From Collinsella sp. (GTDB lineage: Bacteria > Actinomycetota > Coriobacteriia > Coriobacteriales > Coriobacteriaceae), in NCBI GenBank assembly GCA_018376905.1, contig JAHAAK010000019.1, forward strand, positions 1-40,853: a DNA stretch of 40,853 bases, in the 5' to 3' direction. Made by a program: the position numbers and the translations under genes. This document shows, one piece after another, positions 17,476 through 24,652 of the stretch (positions are counted from its first letter, which is position 1; the number at the start of each line of letters is the position of its first letter). The notes beneath the pieces were generated by a model. The model had not been told where the DNA came from, made no database searches, and was given only the letters and a program-made list of their open reading frames with translations.

Positions 17476-18813
17476 ATGGACGAGATGTTTGCCATTAAAT
17501 GTCAAAACTGCTGCGGCCCTATGTACTCGCACCAGGCTAAGCGCAGCTTTGAGTGCGCCTATTGCGGCACGGTCGTTCCGTGGCAGGCTGATGCGGGGGA
17601 GCCCAAGAGCGCCCTGGGCATTCGCCATACGCCACTGATGGTGGTAGATGGACTGCTCAAGCTCACGCATGTGTCGCAACTCGAGCGCCCGGAGGACCCG
17701 GACTGGTATTTCTTCAATTCGCACTGGCGCAATCAGTCGGTCCTGGAACATCTGCTGTGGGAGGATCGCGGCACGGCGCAAGAGTTCCAAGAGGCTACGC
17801 ATGTGAGCATTCCTTGCCCCTTCTGCGGAGCGTCCTTTGAGGGCGAGTCAACGCAGCGTGTGTTTGAGTGCCCGTCCTGCGGCAACAAGATCGGCATTGC
17901 CGACCTGCTTAAACCCGGCACCTTCAGCAAGCGCCTGACCTTGGGCGTTGGTGCGGAGTATGTACCTGGGCAGGGTATTCCCTGCGAAATCTCGCCGCAA
18001 CAGGCACGTGCCAACGCGCTGCAGCTGGTGCGTCAGTACCCCGATGCCTTTGCCGGGCACGACGTGGAAGACGCGATTCAAAACGACATGATGCTCTTCT
18101 ATTTCCCCATGGCGCTGGCGGACCTGCGCATGATGGCGTCCTTCCCGGGAAAGGGCCTGAGCAAGGAGACCTTGGTGTACTACGAGGTGCTCGACTGGGC
18201 GTATCCGCGGGCAAACTACCTGGACGTTCGCCTTATGGGCATTTTGGAGCCGTGGGACTTTGCCAAGGTGGGCCCGTTCGATCCTGCCATGCAGGAGGGC
18301 GACTTCCGCGTTGTCTCCGTCGATGCGTCTACCAAGGACCAGGTGGTCATTGATAAGCTGGCGCTCGACGTTGCGGGCAACGATGCCGAGGCCGTACTGG
18401 GGCTCAATAAAAAGAGCATCCGAACCTGGGCGCGCAAGGCCCGCAAGCATAAGGATGGCCTGGTGATGGTGCCGGTCTACTTTGTCGATCGTCCGGCGAC
18501 GGACAGCCGCGATGGCGAGCAGGTGCGCATCGCCGTGAACGGCCAGACGGGTCGTGCGGCCGCGGTGGTGTTTAGCGACAAGCGCGAGACGCATATCGTG
18601 GCGCCGCTCAGCCCGAGCCTGCATCTGTCCGGTGAAAGCACCGTGCATGCCACGCCCGTCGAGGTCAAATACGTTAAATCGCCGTTCCTCTACCAGATTG
18701 TGCGCCGTGGAGACGGCGAGCAGCCGCGTCAGGTGGCAGCGGTTGCCGAGGGTTCCTACCGAGAAGAAAAGCCCAAACGTCGCGGCCTGCTGGGTGCGCT
18801 ATTTGGTAAGTAG
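17476..18813 (+). CDS. Protein of unknown function with two zinc ribbons
   Basis: I do not recognise a named family. The 445-residue product begins with a zinc ribbon (CQNC...CAYC, residues 9-33) and has a second one (CPFC...CPSC, about 115-135), each built of paired CxxC knuckles. The middle contains a large predicted globular region rich in aromatic residues (DAIQNDMMLFYFPMALADLR, YYEVLDWAYPRANYLDVR), and the C-terminus is basic (EEKPKRRGLLGALFGK). There is no signal peptide or membrane helix, so it is likely cytoplasmic. ATG 17476 is 7-8 bases after a perfect AAGGAGGA; an upstream TTG frame at 17425 overlaps the palindrome and is rejected. Divergent to the CDF exporter, which may hint at a metal-linked role, but this is speculative. 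Confidence 0.85.
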   Translation: MDEMFAIKCQNCCGPMYSHQAKRSFECAYCGTVVPWQADAGEPKSALGIRHTPLMVVDGLLKLTHVSQLERPEDPDWYFFNSHWRNQSVLEHLLWEDRGTAQEFQEATHVSIPCPFCGASFEGESTQRVFECPSCGNKIGIADLLKPGTFSKRLTLGVGAEYVPGQGIPCEISPQQARANALQLVRQYPDAFAGHDVEDAIQNDMMLFYFPMALADLRMMASFPGKGLSKETLVYYEVLDWAYPRANYLDVRLMGILEPWDFAKVGPFDPAMQEGDFRVVSVDASTKDQVVIDKLALDVAGNDAEAVLGLNKKSIRTWARKARKHKDGLVMVPVYFVDRPATDSRDGEQVRIAVNGQTGRAAAVVFSDKRETHIVAPLSPSLHLSGESTVHATPVEVKYVKSPFLYQIVRRGDGEQPRQVAAVAEGSYREEKPKRRGLLGALFGK

Positions 18814-18954
18814 GGGAGTGGTGTCAGTTGGCGCTGCGATCCGATAGCTAGAGGAACGGGGCAGCTCGCAGGAGTGCGGACTGTCGTCTGATTGTTTGAG
18901 GGTGCCAGATGTAAATAATCGGTGGAGCGGCTGCAAAAGAGCCGTCTCGCTGGG

Positions 18955-19061
18955 TAAAATCAGGATATGCCGCGGAACCCGCTCCTCAGCTAGTCACACT
19001 TCGGAAGCGCGGGCAACGCAGGTATTATCGTCTAAAGGGCCGGCTGCAACCGGCCCTTTTT
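18955..19061 (+). ncRNA. Candidate small RNA (promoter-like box to terminator)
   Basis: TAAAAT at 18955-18960 is a -10-like box without a good -35. The next 100 bases have no credible ORF and end in a strong terminator. No match to SRP, 6S or tmRNA signatures was recognised. It converges on the small minus-strand ORF at 19082-19174. Confidence 0.3.
19034..19061. terminator. Strong hairpin terminator, possibly bidirectional
   Basis: AAAGGGCCGG (19034-19043) pairs perfectly with CCGGCCCTTT (19050-19059), followed by TTTT-A on the plus strand. On the minus strand the stem is followed by TTTA, so it may also stop leftward transcripts. Confidence 0.8.
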
Positions 19062-19081
19062 ATGACTCCCTTCGCTATCCG

Positions 19082-19174
19082 TTACTGCTTATATTCCCGC
19101 CAGATCGAGTAGAGGTTCCGGGCAATGCCGGTCACATACATCGAGAGGCGCAGGATTTCAAGAAACAAGTTCAT
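19082..19174 (-). CDS. Candidate 30-residue hydrophobic microprotein
   Basis: ATG at 19174 follows GGGGTGAAGCCT and opens a 30-codon frame beginning MNLFLEILRLSMYVTGIARN and ending in a basic, aromatic tail (IWREYKQ) with TAA at 19082. It is amphipathic or membrane-seeking. A TAAAAT box lies 61 bases upstream on the same strand. Its size, composition and convergent arrangement with the candidate RNA at 18955-19061 recall type I toxin loci, but there is no sequence match to a known toxin family. It could be a chance ORF. Confidence 0.3.
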   Translation of the reverse strand: MNLFLEILRLSMYVTGIARNLYSIWREYKQ

Positions 19175-19317
19175 AGGCTTCACCCCAATCGGAGATCGGA
19201 GCGTTGCCCGCAGGCGGATTCCGCGGCAGTCAAGATTTTACCTCACAGGCCGCGGTGGGAGACATCCTGCCCATTCCATGGTTTGGAACAGTGTCGATCT
19301 AACGGGCAATCAAACCC

Positions 19318-19503
19318 CTAGCACTCTTTGAATTGAGCAAGCATCTGCCCGAAGAAGCTGAGCCCGGATGGCTCATAAATGAGTGAGCCGCCATCTTCGG
19401 TTCGGTAGACCCCGCAGGGGAGGTAACGCCCGTCGGGGAGAACATAGAGGTTGGCTTCTTCCTTCAGTCCTGCTGGAAATAGCGGAATCCCGTTTTCGTC
19501 CAC
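19318..19503 (-). CDS. Small hypothetical protein, uncertain start
   Basis: The frame encodes LFPAGLKEEANLYVLPDGRY and a Ser/Gly/Phe-rich end (GLSFFGQMLAQFKEC), stop TAG at 19318. A GTG at 19503 gives 61 residues but has no ribosome-binding site. Upstream in the same frame, a perfect AGGAGG is followed after 4 bases by ACG-GAA-AGA-AAG (near 19539), exactly where an ATG would be expected, so the native start may have mutated from ATG to ACG. It follows the ADP-ribosylglycohydrolase gene (stop at 19575) on the same strand and may share its transcript. Function unknown. Confidence 0.5.
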   Translation of the reverse strand: MDENGIPLFPAGLKEEANLYVLPDGRYLPCGVYRTEDGGSLIYEPSGLSFFGQMLAQFKEC

Positions 19504-19574
19504 TTGGAACTCGTCTATATTTGCGATCTTTCTTTCCGTGGTGCCTCCTGGTCAGTTTCTATCGTAAGTGCGCC

Positions 19575-20363
19575 CTAAAACAAACACTGCTCTATCAGCT
19601 CTTTACCGCGCAAGGCGTCGGTCCACTCCTGCGGAATTGCGTCGATGCCGTATACCGTGCCGGCGAGGGCGCCGGCAACGGCTGCGGTGGTATCGGTGTC
19701 GTCGCCTAGGTTGACGGCGGCAAGCACGCAATCTTCGTAGCTGTTAGTGTTGACGAAGCACCAGGTGGCTGCCTTAAGCGTGTCGCGCACGAAGCCACCT
19801 GACTTGATCTCCTGCTCAGGCATGCCTTTCAGATGGAGTGCCCACGAGGGGAGCGCGTCGTTCATCACATTCCTCATCAGCTCAACAAATATGATGCATG
19901 CATCGGTTGATGTTCTGTGGGCGTGCGTGATTGCCGAGACCTCGCGGATCTCGTTGTCCGTCGCATCGGTGAACGCTAGGGGAGCGATGCGCATGAGCGA
20001 TCCGTTGCCGTTGTCGCGCTCGCCGGAGCCTCCTTTGCCGGTGTGCAAAGCGCGGGCGGTCGTGCCGCCGTAATCGAAAACGCCGTCGATCGTATACTCG
20101 CCACGGGCAATCCAACTTACGAACTTGTCGCGCATGTCCGCGGTGTCGATGTGCCCAAGCTCCCTAATCGAGTCGCAGGTAGCAAGCGTCATGGACGTGT
20201 CATCGCTCCAGGTGCCGGCGGGCTGCCCATGCGTGCCGTAGCCGATCATGTCGGTGCATTCGAACGTGCCGCGGGGCCTGAACTCGTAGGGAACGCCCAG
20301 TGCGTCGCCGACGGCGAGCCCATAGATGCAGTCGCGCAGTGTTGTTTTCGGTCTGTCTGTCAT
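19575..20363 (-). CDS. ADP-ribosylglycohydrolase family protein
   Basis: The family (DraG-like, ADP_ribosyl_GH) removes ADP-ribose from modified arginines or other ADP-ribosyl substrates using two Mg ions. The 262 residues show GLAVGDALGVPYEF at the N-terminus, the metal-binding GTWSDDTSM, the internal GNGSLMRIAPLAF and the C-terminal metal site NLGDDTDTTAAVAGALAG, so the active site looks intact. ATG 20363 follows AGAGGAG. GC is lower than in the surrounding housekeeping genes. The neighbour upstream on the same strand is a YhcG-type nuclease, making a small accessory cluster; the true substrate is unknown. Confidence 0.9.
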   Translation of the reverse strand: MTDRPKTTLRDCIYGLAVGDALGVPYEFRPRGTFECTDMIGYGTHGQPAGTWSDDTSMTLATCDSIRELGHIDTADMRDKFVSWIARGEYTIDGVFDYGGTTARALHTGKGGSGERDNGNGSLMRIAPLAFTDATDNEIREVSAITHAHRTSTDACIIFVELMRNVMNDALPSWALHLKGMPEQEIKSGGFVRDTLKAATWCFVNTNSYEDCVLAAVNLGDDTDTTAAVAGALAGTVYGIDAIPQEWTDALRGKELIEQCLF

Positions 20364-20426
20364 GGAAAGCTCCTCTTATCCCAGGTGATGTGGAGCGCCA
20401 TCGGTGGTGTCGGTCGCAACGTATTG

Positions 20427-21476
20427 CTATCCTTGTGCTTCGCCATTAGTCGCTTCGTTGATGGCGCGGTACTCGGCACTCAGCTCGCGCGCCAGCTCTT
20501 CCTTACTTGGAAGATACGGCAGGTATTTGGCGGCAAACACTTGGTCGTTGTCTTCGGGCAGCGTGTACTCGACAATCGAATCGCTTTTGTCCGCGCAGAG
20601 CACGATGCCTATGGGCGGATTGTCGCCTTCGTTCATGAGCTCGCGCGTGTAGTAGTTCACATACATTTGCATCTGGCCCAAGTCCTGGTGCGTAAGATCG
20701 TCCGTCTTAAGGTCGATAAGCACGAAGCAGCGCATCAGATAGTTGTAAAACACAAGGTCAATATAGAAATGGCGCCCATCAAAGGTGATGCGCTTTTGGC
20801 GCGCCTCGAAAGCGAAGCCACGGCCAAGCTCCAGTAGGAACTTCTGAAGATGTGTGATGAGCGCCTGCTCTAGATCGCTCTCGCGAAACGCAGTATCGTC
20901 CGAGAAACCTAAAAACTCCAGTACATATGGGTCGCGGATGATATCCTCGGGGCGACGAGCCGGGGCGCTCTTCTGGATTTCTTGGGCGGCGGCCTCCTTG
21001 TCCTTGCTGGCAAGCAGGCGCTCGCGGAACATGGTGTTGATCTGGCGCTCGAGCTGACGCGTGCTCCAGCGAGAGTCAGCGCATTCGTTCATGTACCAGG
21101 CGCGAGCTTCGGGGTCGGGAATGCGCATCAGCCTGCGGTAATGAGTCCAGCTCAATTCGCTACGCAGTGCGTCGCGAATTGGAAACGCAAGAAAGAACTG
21201 ACGCATATTGCGAAGGTTTGCGATGCCAAAGCCTCTTCCGAAATCCGCTGTAAGCCTTCTGGAGAGGCCCGCAATCAATGCCTCTCCATATGCTGCGCGC
21301 TCCTCTCCACCCTGTTCATCAACAATACTCTTGCCGATTTCCCAATATGCCTCAACCATCGCAAAGTTAACGGCGGTATAGGCCTTGTCGCGAGCGGCGT
21401 TGAGAATCGAGGAAACCTGCTTGTAAAAACCTTCGGGCACGATTGCCGATTCTCCACGGTTTACCAGTTCGCCCAT
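20427..21476 (-). CDS. YhcG/DUF1016 family nuclease-fold protein
   Basis: It belongs to the YhcG family: an N-terminal DUF1016 winged-helix-like domain (ARDKAYTAVNFAMVEAYWEIG, RRLTADFGRGFGIANLRNMR) and a C-terminal PD-(D/E)xK nuclease fold (about residues 200-330) with the core FYIDLVFYN...CFVLIDLKT, where Asp and the Asp-Leu-Lys pair are candidate metal and catalytic residues. The 349-residue length is typical. Such proteins are common in accessory and defence-associated regions and show patchy distribution. ATG 21476 is immediately preceded by an in-frame GTG at 21479; GAGGAAAG lies 11-14 bases upstream. It is followed 63 bases on by the ADP-ribosylglycohydrolase gene. Confidence 0.9.
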   Translation of the reverse strand: MGELVNRGESAIVPEGFYKQVSSILNAARDKAYTAVNFAMVEAYWEIGKSIVDEQGGEERAAYGEALIAGLSRRLTADFGRGFGIANLRNMRQFFLAFPIRDALRSELSWTHYRRLMRIPDPEARAWYMNECADSRWSTRQLERQINTMFRERLLASKDKEAAAQEIQKSAPARRPEDIIRDPYVLEFLGFSDDTAFRESDLEQALITHLQKFLLELGRGFAFEARQKRITFDGRHFYIDLVFYNYLMRCFVLIDLKTDDLTHQDLGQMQMYVNYYTRELMNEGDNPPIGIVLCADKSDSIVEYTLPEDNDQVFAAKYLPYLPSKEELARELSAEYRAINEATNGEAQG

Positions 21477-21569
21477 CACTGTCGCCCCACTTTCCTCTTG
21501 TGGAATGCATCTTTATCGCATTTAGTTTAAAGCCTCGCGCGGACACGAATTGCTGTGCTGTCTGACATC

Positions 21570-21598
21570 TTCGCATGGGGCCTTGAGGTGGTTAAAAT
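21570..21598 (+). promoter_or_regulatory. Promoter for the PH-like gene
   Basis: TTCGCA (21570-21575), a 17-base spacer and TAAAAT (21593-21598). Transcription from here would start near 21605, ruling out the GTG at 21599 as a start and favouring ATG 21644. Confidence 0.5.
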
Positions 21599-21643
21599 GT
21601 GGCCATAGAGACAGTTTTAATGAACCCCATGGGGGTGACGCGC

Positions 21644-21913
21644 ATGGACAACAACACCTTGCTGTTCCAGGACAAAGGTTCGGGCGGGTTTAAAGACGTC
21701 AGGATCTACCCCAACCGCATCGAGGTGTTCAAGAAGGGCACTTTCGGCGGCAAGCATATCGAGATTGTCTACCTTAAGGACATCACGGGCGTTAACAGGA
21801 TCAAGGGCCGCAATGTTTTTCTGCGCAACAGGTTGTTGACTGCCTGTGTCTTTTGCCTGAGCAGCCGCTCCCGGGCTCAGGAATTCGTCAACGTGCTCAA
21901 TATGGTGATGTGA
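21644..21913 (+). CDS. Small PH-like domain protein
   Basis: The 89-residue product fits the pattern of short bacterial PH-like domains: alternating strands (FKDVRIYPNRIEVFKKG, KHIEIVYLKDITGVNRIKG, LTACVFCLSS) closed by a C-terminal helix (AQEFVNVLNMVM). Such domains bind proteins or lipids, but the role here is unknown. ATG 21644 is 8 bases after GGGGGTG and downstream of the predicted transcription start; longer in-frame starts at 21599 and 21620 fit less well. It is divergent from the YhcG-type gene. Confidence 0.7.
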   Translation: MDNNTLLFQDKGSGGFKDVRIYPNRIEVFKKGTFGGKHIEIVYLKDITGVNRIKGRNVFLRNRLLTACVFCLSSRSRAQEFVNVLNMVM

Positions 21914-21935
21914 CCGGGCGCTTTCGAACACAAAA

Positions 21936-21972
21936 AGCCGGGATGCAAGGAGTCACACCTTGCATCCCGGCT
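21936..21972 (-). terminator. Terminator of the lipoprotein gene
   Basis: A perfect 15-bp stem (21936-21950 with 21958-21972) and a 7-base loop. On the minus strand it is followed by TTTTTGTG, so it terminates the gene at 22008-22601; the plus strand has no T-run. Confidence 0.9.
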
Positions 21973-22007
21973 GAGCTAAAACGGCGCTGCTGCATGCCGT
22001 TGGAGCT

Positions 22008-22601
22008 TTAGCGCTTGATCTCGATATCGTCGAGCTTAACGTCCATGGCCTCGGTTTTTGCCTCGGCGATGTCATCGGCAAATTCCAGAGACTTCATCAT
22101 GGTTTCGACGGCATCCTTGTGCTCCTCGACATTGTCGATGCGCACGTAGACGCTGCCGCCGCCTGCTTCGGTGAAGTACTCAGTCGTCACGCCGCCCGAG
22201 TGTGTATAGGAAGCGTTGCGCCAAGTCTTGCCGTTGTACTTGACGGGGTCATTCTCGGTCCACTCAAAGCTGGCATTCCACTTTGCCTCGTAGTCGAACA
22301 GCTCGTCGGCGTTCTTGTCAGGATCGAAGACGGGGATGAAGCGGTCGCTGGCGTGCTCGCTCTCGGTGAACTTAAACTGGGCCCTGTCGGCCGTGTCGCC
22401 GGCAACATCGGTGATCTCAACGCCCTCGGGGACCTCGACCTTAAACCAAATGAAGTCGGTCCTCATATCCACGGCTGGCTTTTCTGCTCCGCCGCCACCG
22501 CCACTGCCGGTAGCGCCGCCGCTTCCGCCACAGCCCACCAGGGCAACCGCGGCAAAGAGACTGATGCAGAGGGTGAGAATCGCAAAGGCCTTCTTTTTCA
22601 T
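22008..22601 (-). CDS. Secreted lipoprotein of unknown function
   Basis: A signal peptide with KKKAFAILTLCISLFAAVALVGC ends in the lipobox L-V-G-C (Cys about residue 24), so the protein should be lipid-anchored outside the membrane. A Gly/Ser linker (GGSGGATGSGGGGG) follows, then about 150 acidic residues with VEVPEGVEITDV, YNGKTWRNASYTHSG and a C-terminal helix (KDAVETMMKSLEF). No known domain is recognised. ATG 22601 follows GAGGAGGACACGACC. Monocistronic with its own terminator. Confidence 0.85.
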   Translation of the reverse strand: MKKKAFAILTLCISLFAAVALVGCGGSGGATGSGGGGGAEKPAVDMRTDFIWFKVEVPEGVEITDVAGDTADRAQFKFTESEHASDRFIPVFDPDKNADELFDYEAKWNASFEWTENDPVKYNGKTWRNASYTHSGGVTTEYFTEAGGGSVYVRIDNVEEHKDAVETMMKSLEFADDIAEAKTEAMDVKLDDIEIKR

Positions 22602-22673
22602 GGTCGTGTCCTCCTCGATCTGTAACCGCCCATGGATTACCTGCTTTTACTGTACGCGTTGACGGCTCGCTAG

Positions 22674-22692
22674 GGTGGGCCATGTGTCCCAT
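22674..22692 (+). repeat. 19-bp direct repeat, copy 1
   Basis: GGTGGGCCATGTGTCCCAT, identical to 22882-22900, bracketing a structured 190-base segment in the gap between the lipoprotein gene and the cyclohydrolase gene. Confidence 0.8.
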
Positions 22693-22744
22693 TCTGAGGG
22701 CCGGATTTGCGCCGTTAAGTGGCAATATGTTCGGGCGCAAAAGA

Positions 22745-22773
22745 GGGGAGGGCCGATGTTGTCGGCCCTCCCC
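22745..22773 (-). terminator. GC-rich hairpin, likely leftward terminator
   Basis: GGGGAGGGCCGA (22745-22756) pairs with TCGGCCCTCCCC (22762-22773), 12 bp with a 5-base loop. On the minus strand it is followed by TCTTTTG, as for a terminator. Upstream on the minus strand is only non-coding, GC-rich, self-complementary sequence (GTTGGGGC...GCCCC), so a small RNA of about 100 bases may end here. The 460-base gap 22602-23061 otherwise shows no gene. Confidence 0.5.
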
Positions 22774-22881
22774 GGGGTTGGGTGCCCGTTGTTTTAATGG
22801 GGCGCGCGTACGTGGGCGTTGCCCCAACAGATTCCTTGTTTATAGATATGCCCCAGTTTGTGACGTCCGGAAGTCCCGAAA

Positions 22882-22900
22882 GGTGGGCCATGTGTCCCAT
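22882..22900 (+). repeat. 19-bp direct repeat, copy 2
   Basis: Identical to 22674-22692, 208 bases away. Confidence 0.8.
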
Positions 22901-23061
22901 GTTTGCGTTGGCATGGCCTATCGTGTGCCATAGAAATCCGCGATGGCCAGGTGTACTGACGCTAATGTGCTTATGGGCTAGACTTAGCATCATTACGTGT
23001 TTGATGCGGTTGGCCGGCGGTTGCCGCCCGACCGATCTATATGACTTGAAGGTGCATGCGT

Positions 23062-23694
23062 ATGAGCCAAGAGATGATGGACAAGACCTGTCGCGGGTTT
23101 GCCGAGGCGCTGGCCGCGCGCGAGCCGGTTCCTGGCGGTGGCAGCGCGAGCGCCTTTGTGGGCGCGCTGGGCGCCTCGCTGTGTGGAATGGTTGCCCGCT
23201 ACGGTGCGACCAATCCCGCGCTTGCTGATCGTGCGGATGACCTGACGCGCGCGTTTGCCCAGGCTGATGAGCTGGCGCAGGAACTAGTGGGTCTGGTTGC
23301 CGAGGATGTGCGCGCGTACGGCCAGGTGTCTGCGGCATACGGTATTCCTTGTGATGACCCGGCTCGACCCGTGGCGATTCAGGACGCGTTGCGCGTGGCG
23401 GCCATGCCACCGTATCGGATCATGGATGCCTGCGCCCGCGCGCTGGCGCTGCTCGAGGACATGGCCGACAAGGGTTCGCGCCAGTTGCTGTCCGACGTGG
23501 CATGCGGCGCCGTGTTCTGCCGCGCCGCCATGCAAGGCGCGAGCCTGACGCTCTTTGCCAACACCACATCTATGAAAGACCGGGCGCGCGCCGAGGAACT
23601 CGAGGCGGCGTGCGATGAACTACTAGATACGTGGCTGCCGCGCGCCGATGCACTGGCGCGCCGTGCTGCTGACGCCGCAAGGAAGAGGGGATAG
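23062..23694 (+). CDS. fchA: Methenyl-THF cyclohydrolase / cyclodeaminase-family protein
   Basis: The 210-residue all-alpha protein matches the FTCD cyclodeaminase domain family, used alone as FchA (methenyl-THF cyclohydrolase) in many anaerobes. Family hallmarks are the Gly-rich EPVPGGGSASAFVGALGASLCGMVARY near the N-terminus, VAEDVRAYGQVSAAY, and SDVACGAVFCRAAMQGASLTLFANT. ATG 23062 is chosen because GAAGG lies 9 bases upstream; the ATG at 23056 is too close to it. It lies two bases before folD, so the two are certainly co-transcribed. No glutamate formiminotransferase domain or histidine-degradation gene is nearby, which favours cyclohydrolase over formimino-THF cyclodeaminase. The symbol is by context. 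Confidence 0.85.
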   Translation: MSQEMMDKTCRGFAEALAAREPVPGGGSASAFVGALGASLCGMVARYGATNPALADRADDLTRAFAQADELAQELVGLVAEDVRAYGQVSAAYGIPCDDPARPVAIQDALRVAAMPPYRIMDACARALALLEDMADKGSRQLLSDVACGAVFCRAAMQGASLTLFANTTSMKDRARAEELEAACDELLDTWLPRADALARRAADAARKRG

Positions 23695-23696
23695 CC

Positions 23697-24551
23697 ATGG
23701 CCGAACTGCTCAAGGGTGCTCCCGTTGCCCGCGCTTTGACCGAGGAACTTGCCGCTCGTTGCGCCGCCCTGCGCGAACAGGGCATCGTGCCGACACTGGC
23801 CATCGTTCGTGTGGGCGAGCGCGAGGACGACCTGTCCTACGAGAGCGGCGCCCTCAAGCGCTGCGAGAAGATTGGCATTGAGGCTCGCCGCGTTTTGCTT
23901 CCCGCCGATGTTTCACAGGACGAGCTGTTGGCGGCTATTAAGGACATCGATGCCGACCCCGCTGTTCACGGCTGCCTGATGTTTCGTCCGTTGCCCGCTG
24001 GGCTTGACGAGGATGCAGTTGCCGCGGCACTCGAGCCCGCCAAGGATGTTGACTCCATGACGCCGGCCTCGCTGCTCACCACGCTTTCGGGGCGAGGCGA
24101 GGGCTTTGCTCCTTGCACGGCAGAAGCCGTGTTGGCGCTGCTGGACCATTACAGCGTTGAGCTGGATGGGGCCAAGGTCGCGGTCGTCGGTCGGTCGCTC
24201 GTGATTGGCCGTCCCGTTGCCGCCATGCTTACGGCTCGCAATGCCACGGTGACGATGTGCCATACGCATACGCGCGACTTGGCTGCCGAGTGCCGTGCGG
24301 CTGATATTGTGGTTGCGGCCGTTGGACGCGCACGCACGATTGGCGCGGATGCGGTTCGCGAGGGCCAGACGATCATCGATGTGGGCATTAACTGGGACGA
24401 GGCCGCTGGCAAGCTGGTCGGTGATGTCGATTTTGATGCTGCGCAACCGATCGTTGGCGCAATTACTCCGGTGCCGGGCGGCGTGGGGGCTGTGACCACC
24501 GCGATTCTCGCCAAGCACGTGATCGAGGCGGCGGAGCGCGCATCGAAATAG
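23697..24551 (+). CDS. folD: Methylene-THF dehydrogenase, FolD family, variant active site
   Basis: FolD interconverts methylene-, methenyl- and formyl-THF. The 284 residues show the usual fold: AKDVDSM (Asp119 kept), the Rossmann motif VVGRSLVIGRPVAAML and ITPVPGGVGAVTTAIL near the C-terminus. The cyclohydrolase site is altered. The conserved YxxxK reads Y48-E-S-G-A52, losing the Lys, and the VQLPLP Gln position reads MFRPLP (Phe96). By analogy with human and E. coli enzyme mutants this should impair or abolish cyclohydrolase while dehydrogenase may persist. The adjacent FchA-like gene would supply the missing step. ATG 23697 overlaps the region GGAAGAGGGG; spacing to fchA is 2 bases. Confidence 0.92.
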   Translation: MAELLKGAPVARALTEELAARCAALREQGIVPTLAIVRVGEREDDLSYESGALKRCEKIGIEARRVLLPADVSQDELLAAIKDIDADPAVHGCLMFRPLPAGLDEDAVAAALEPAKDVDSMTPASLLTTLSGRGEGFAPCTAEAVLALLDHYSVELDGAKVAVVGRSLVIGRPVAAMLTARNATVTMCHTHTRDLAAECRAADIVVAAVGRARTIGADAVREGQTIIDVGINWDEAAGKLVGDVDFDAAQPIVGAITPVPGGVGAVTTAILAKHVIEAAERASK

Positions 24552-24652
24552 TCGTTTTTGACCACAGGGGTTGCCGGGGCGGCTGTTTCGCCCTTTTTGC
24601 GCCGAAGCGATACACTGTTGCCGTTTGATTTCTTCGCTCAAGGAGGATGCGC

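Larger units (their letters stand above)
18952..19243. repeat. Inverted pair of promoter-leader modules
   Basis: The ends of this 292-bp stretch carry the same motif pointing inward: GTAAAATC, 6-7 bases, then TGCCGCGGAAYCCGC (18968-18982 plus; 19214-19228 minus, 14 of 15 identical), and further in GCGGGCAACGC (19009-19019 plus; 19201-19211 minus, 11 of 11). It fits either a MITE-like element with imperfect terminal inverted repeats or two related convergent transcription units. This covers most of the 504-base gap 18814-19317; no larger gene is seen there. Confidence 0.5.

Noticed and set aside
18961..19061. SRP, 6S or tmRNA gene for the candidate RNA
   Set aside because: No GGAAGCAGCC-type SRP loop, no tmRNA tag frame or tRNA-like ends, and the length and fold do not fit 6S.
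22441..23410. Minus-strand open frames of 128 and 231 codons over the 22602-23061 gap
   Set aside because: They are Pro/Arg/His-rich, run through hairpins and into fchA antisense, and lack ribosome-binding sites.
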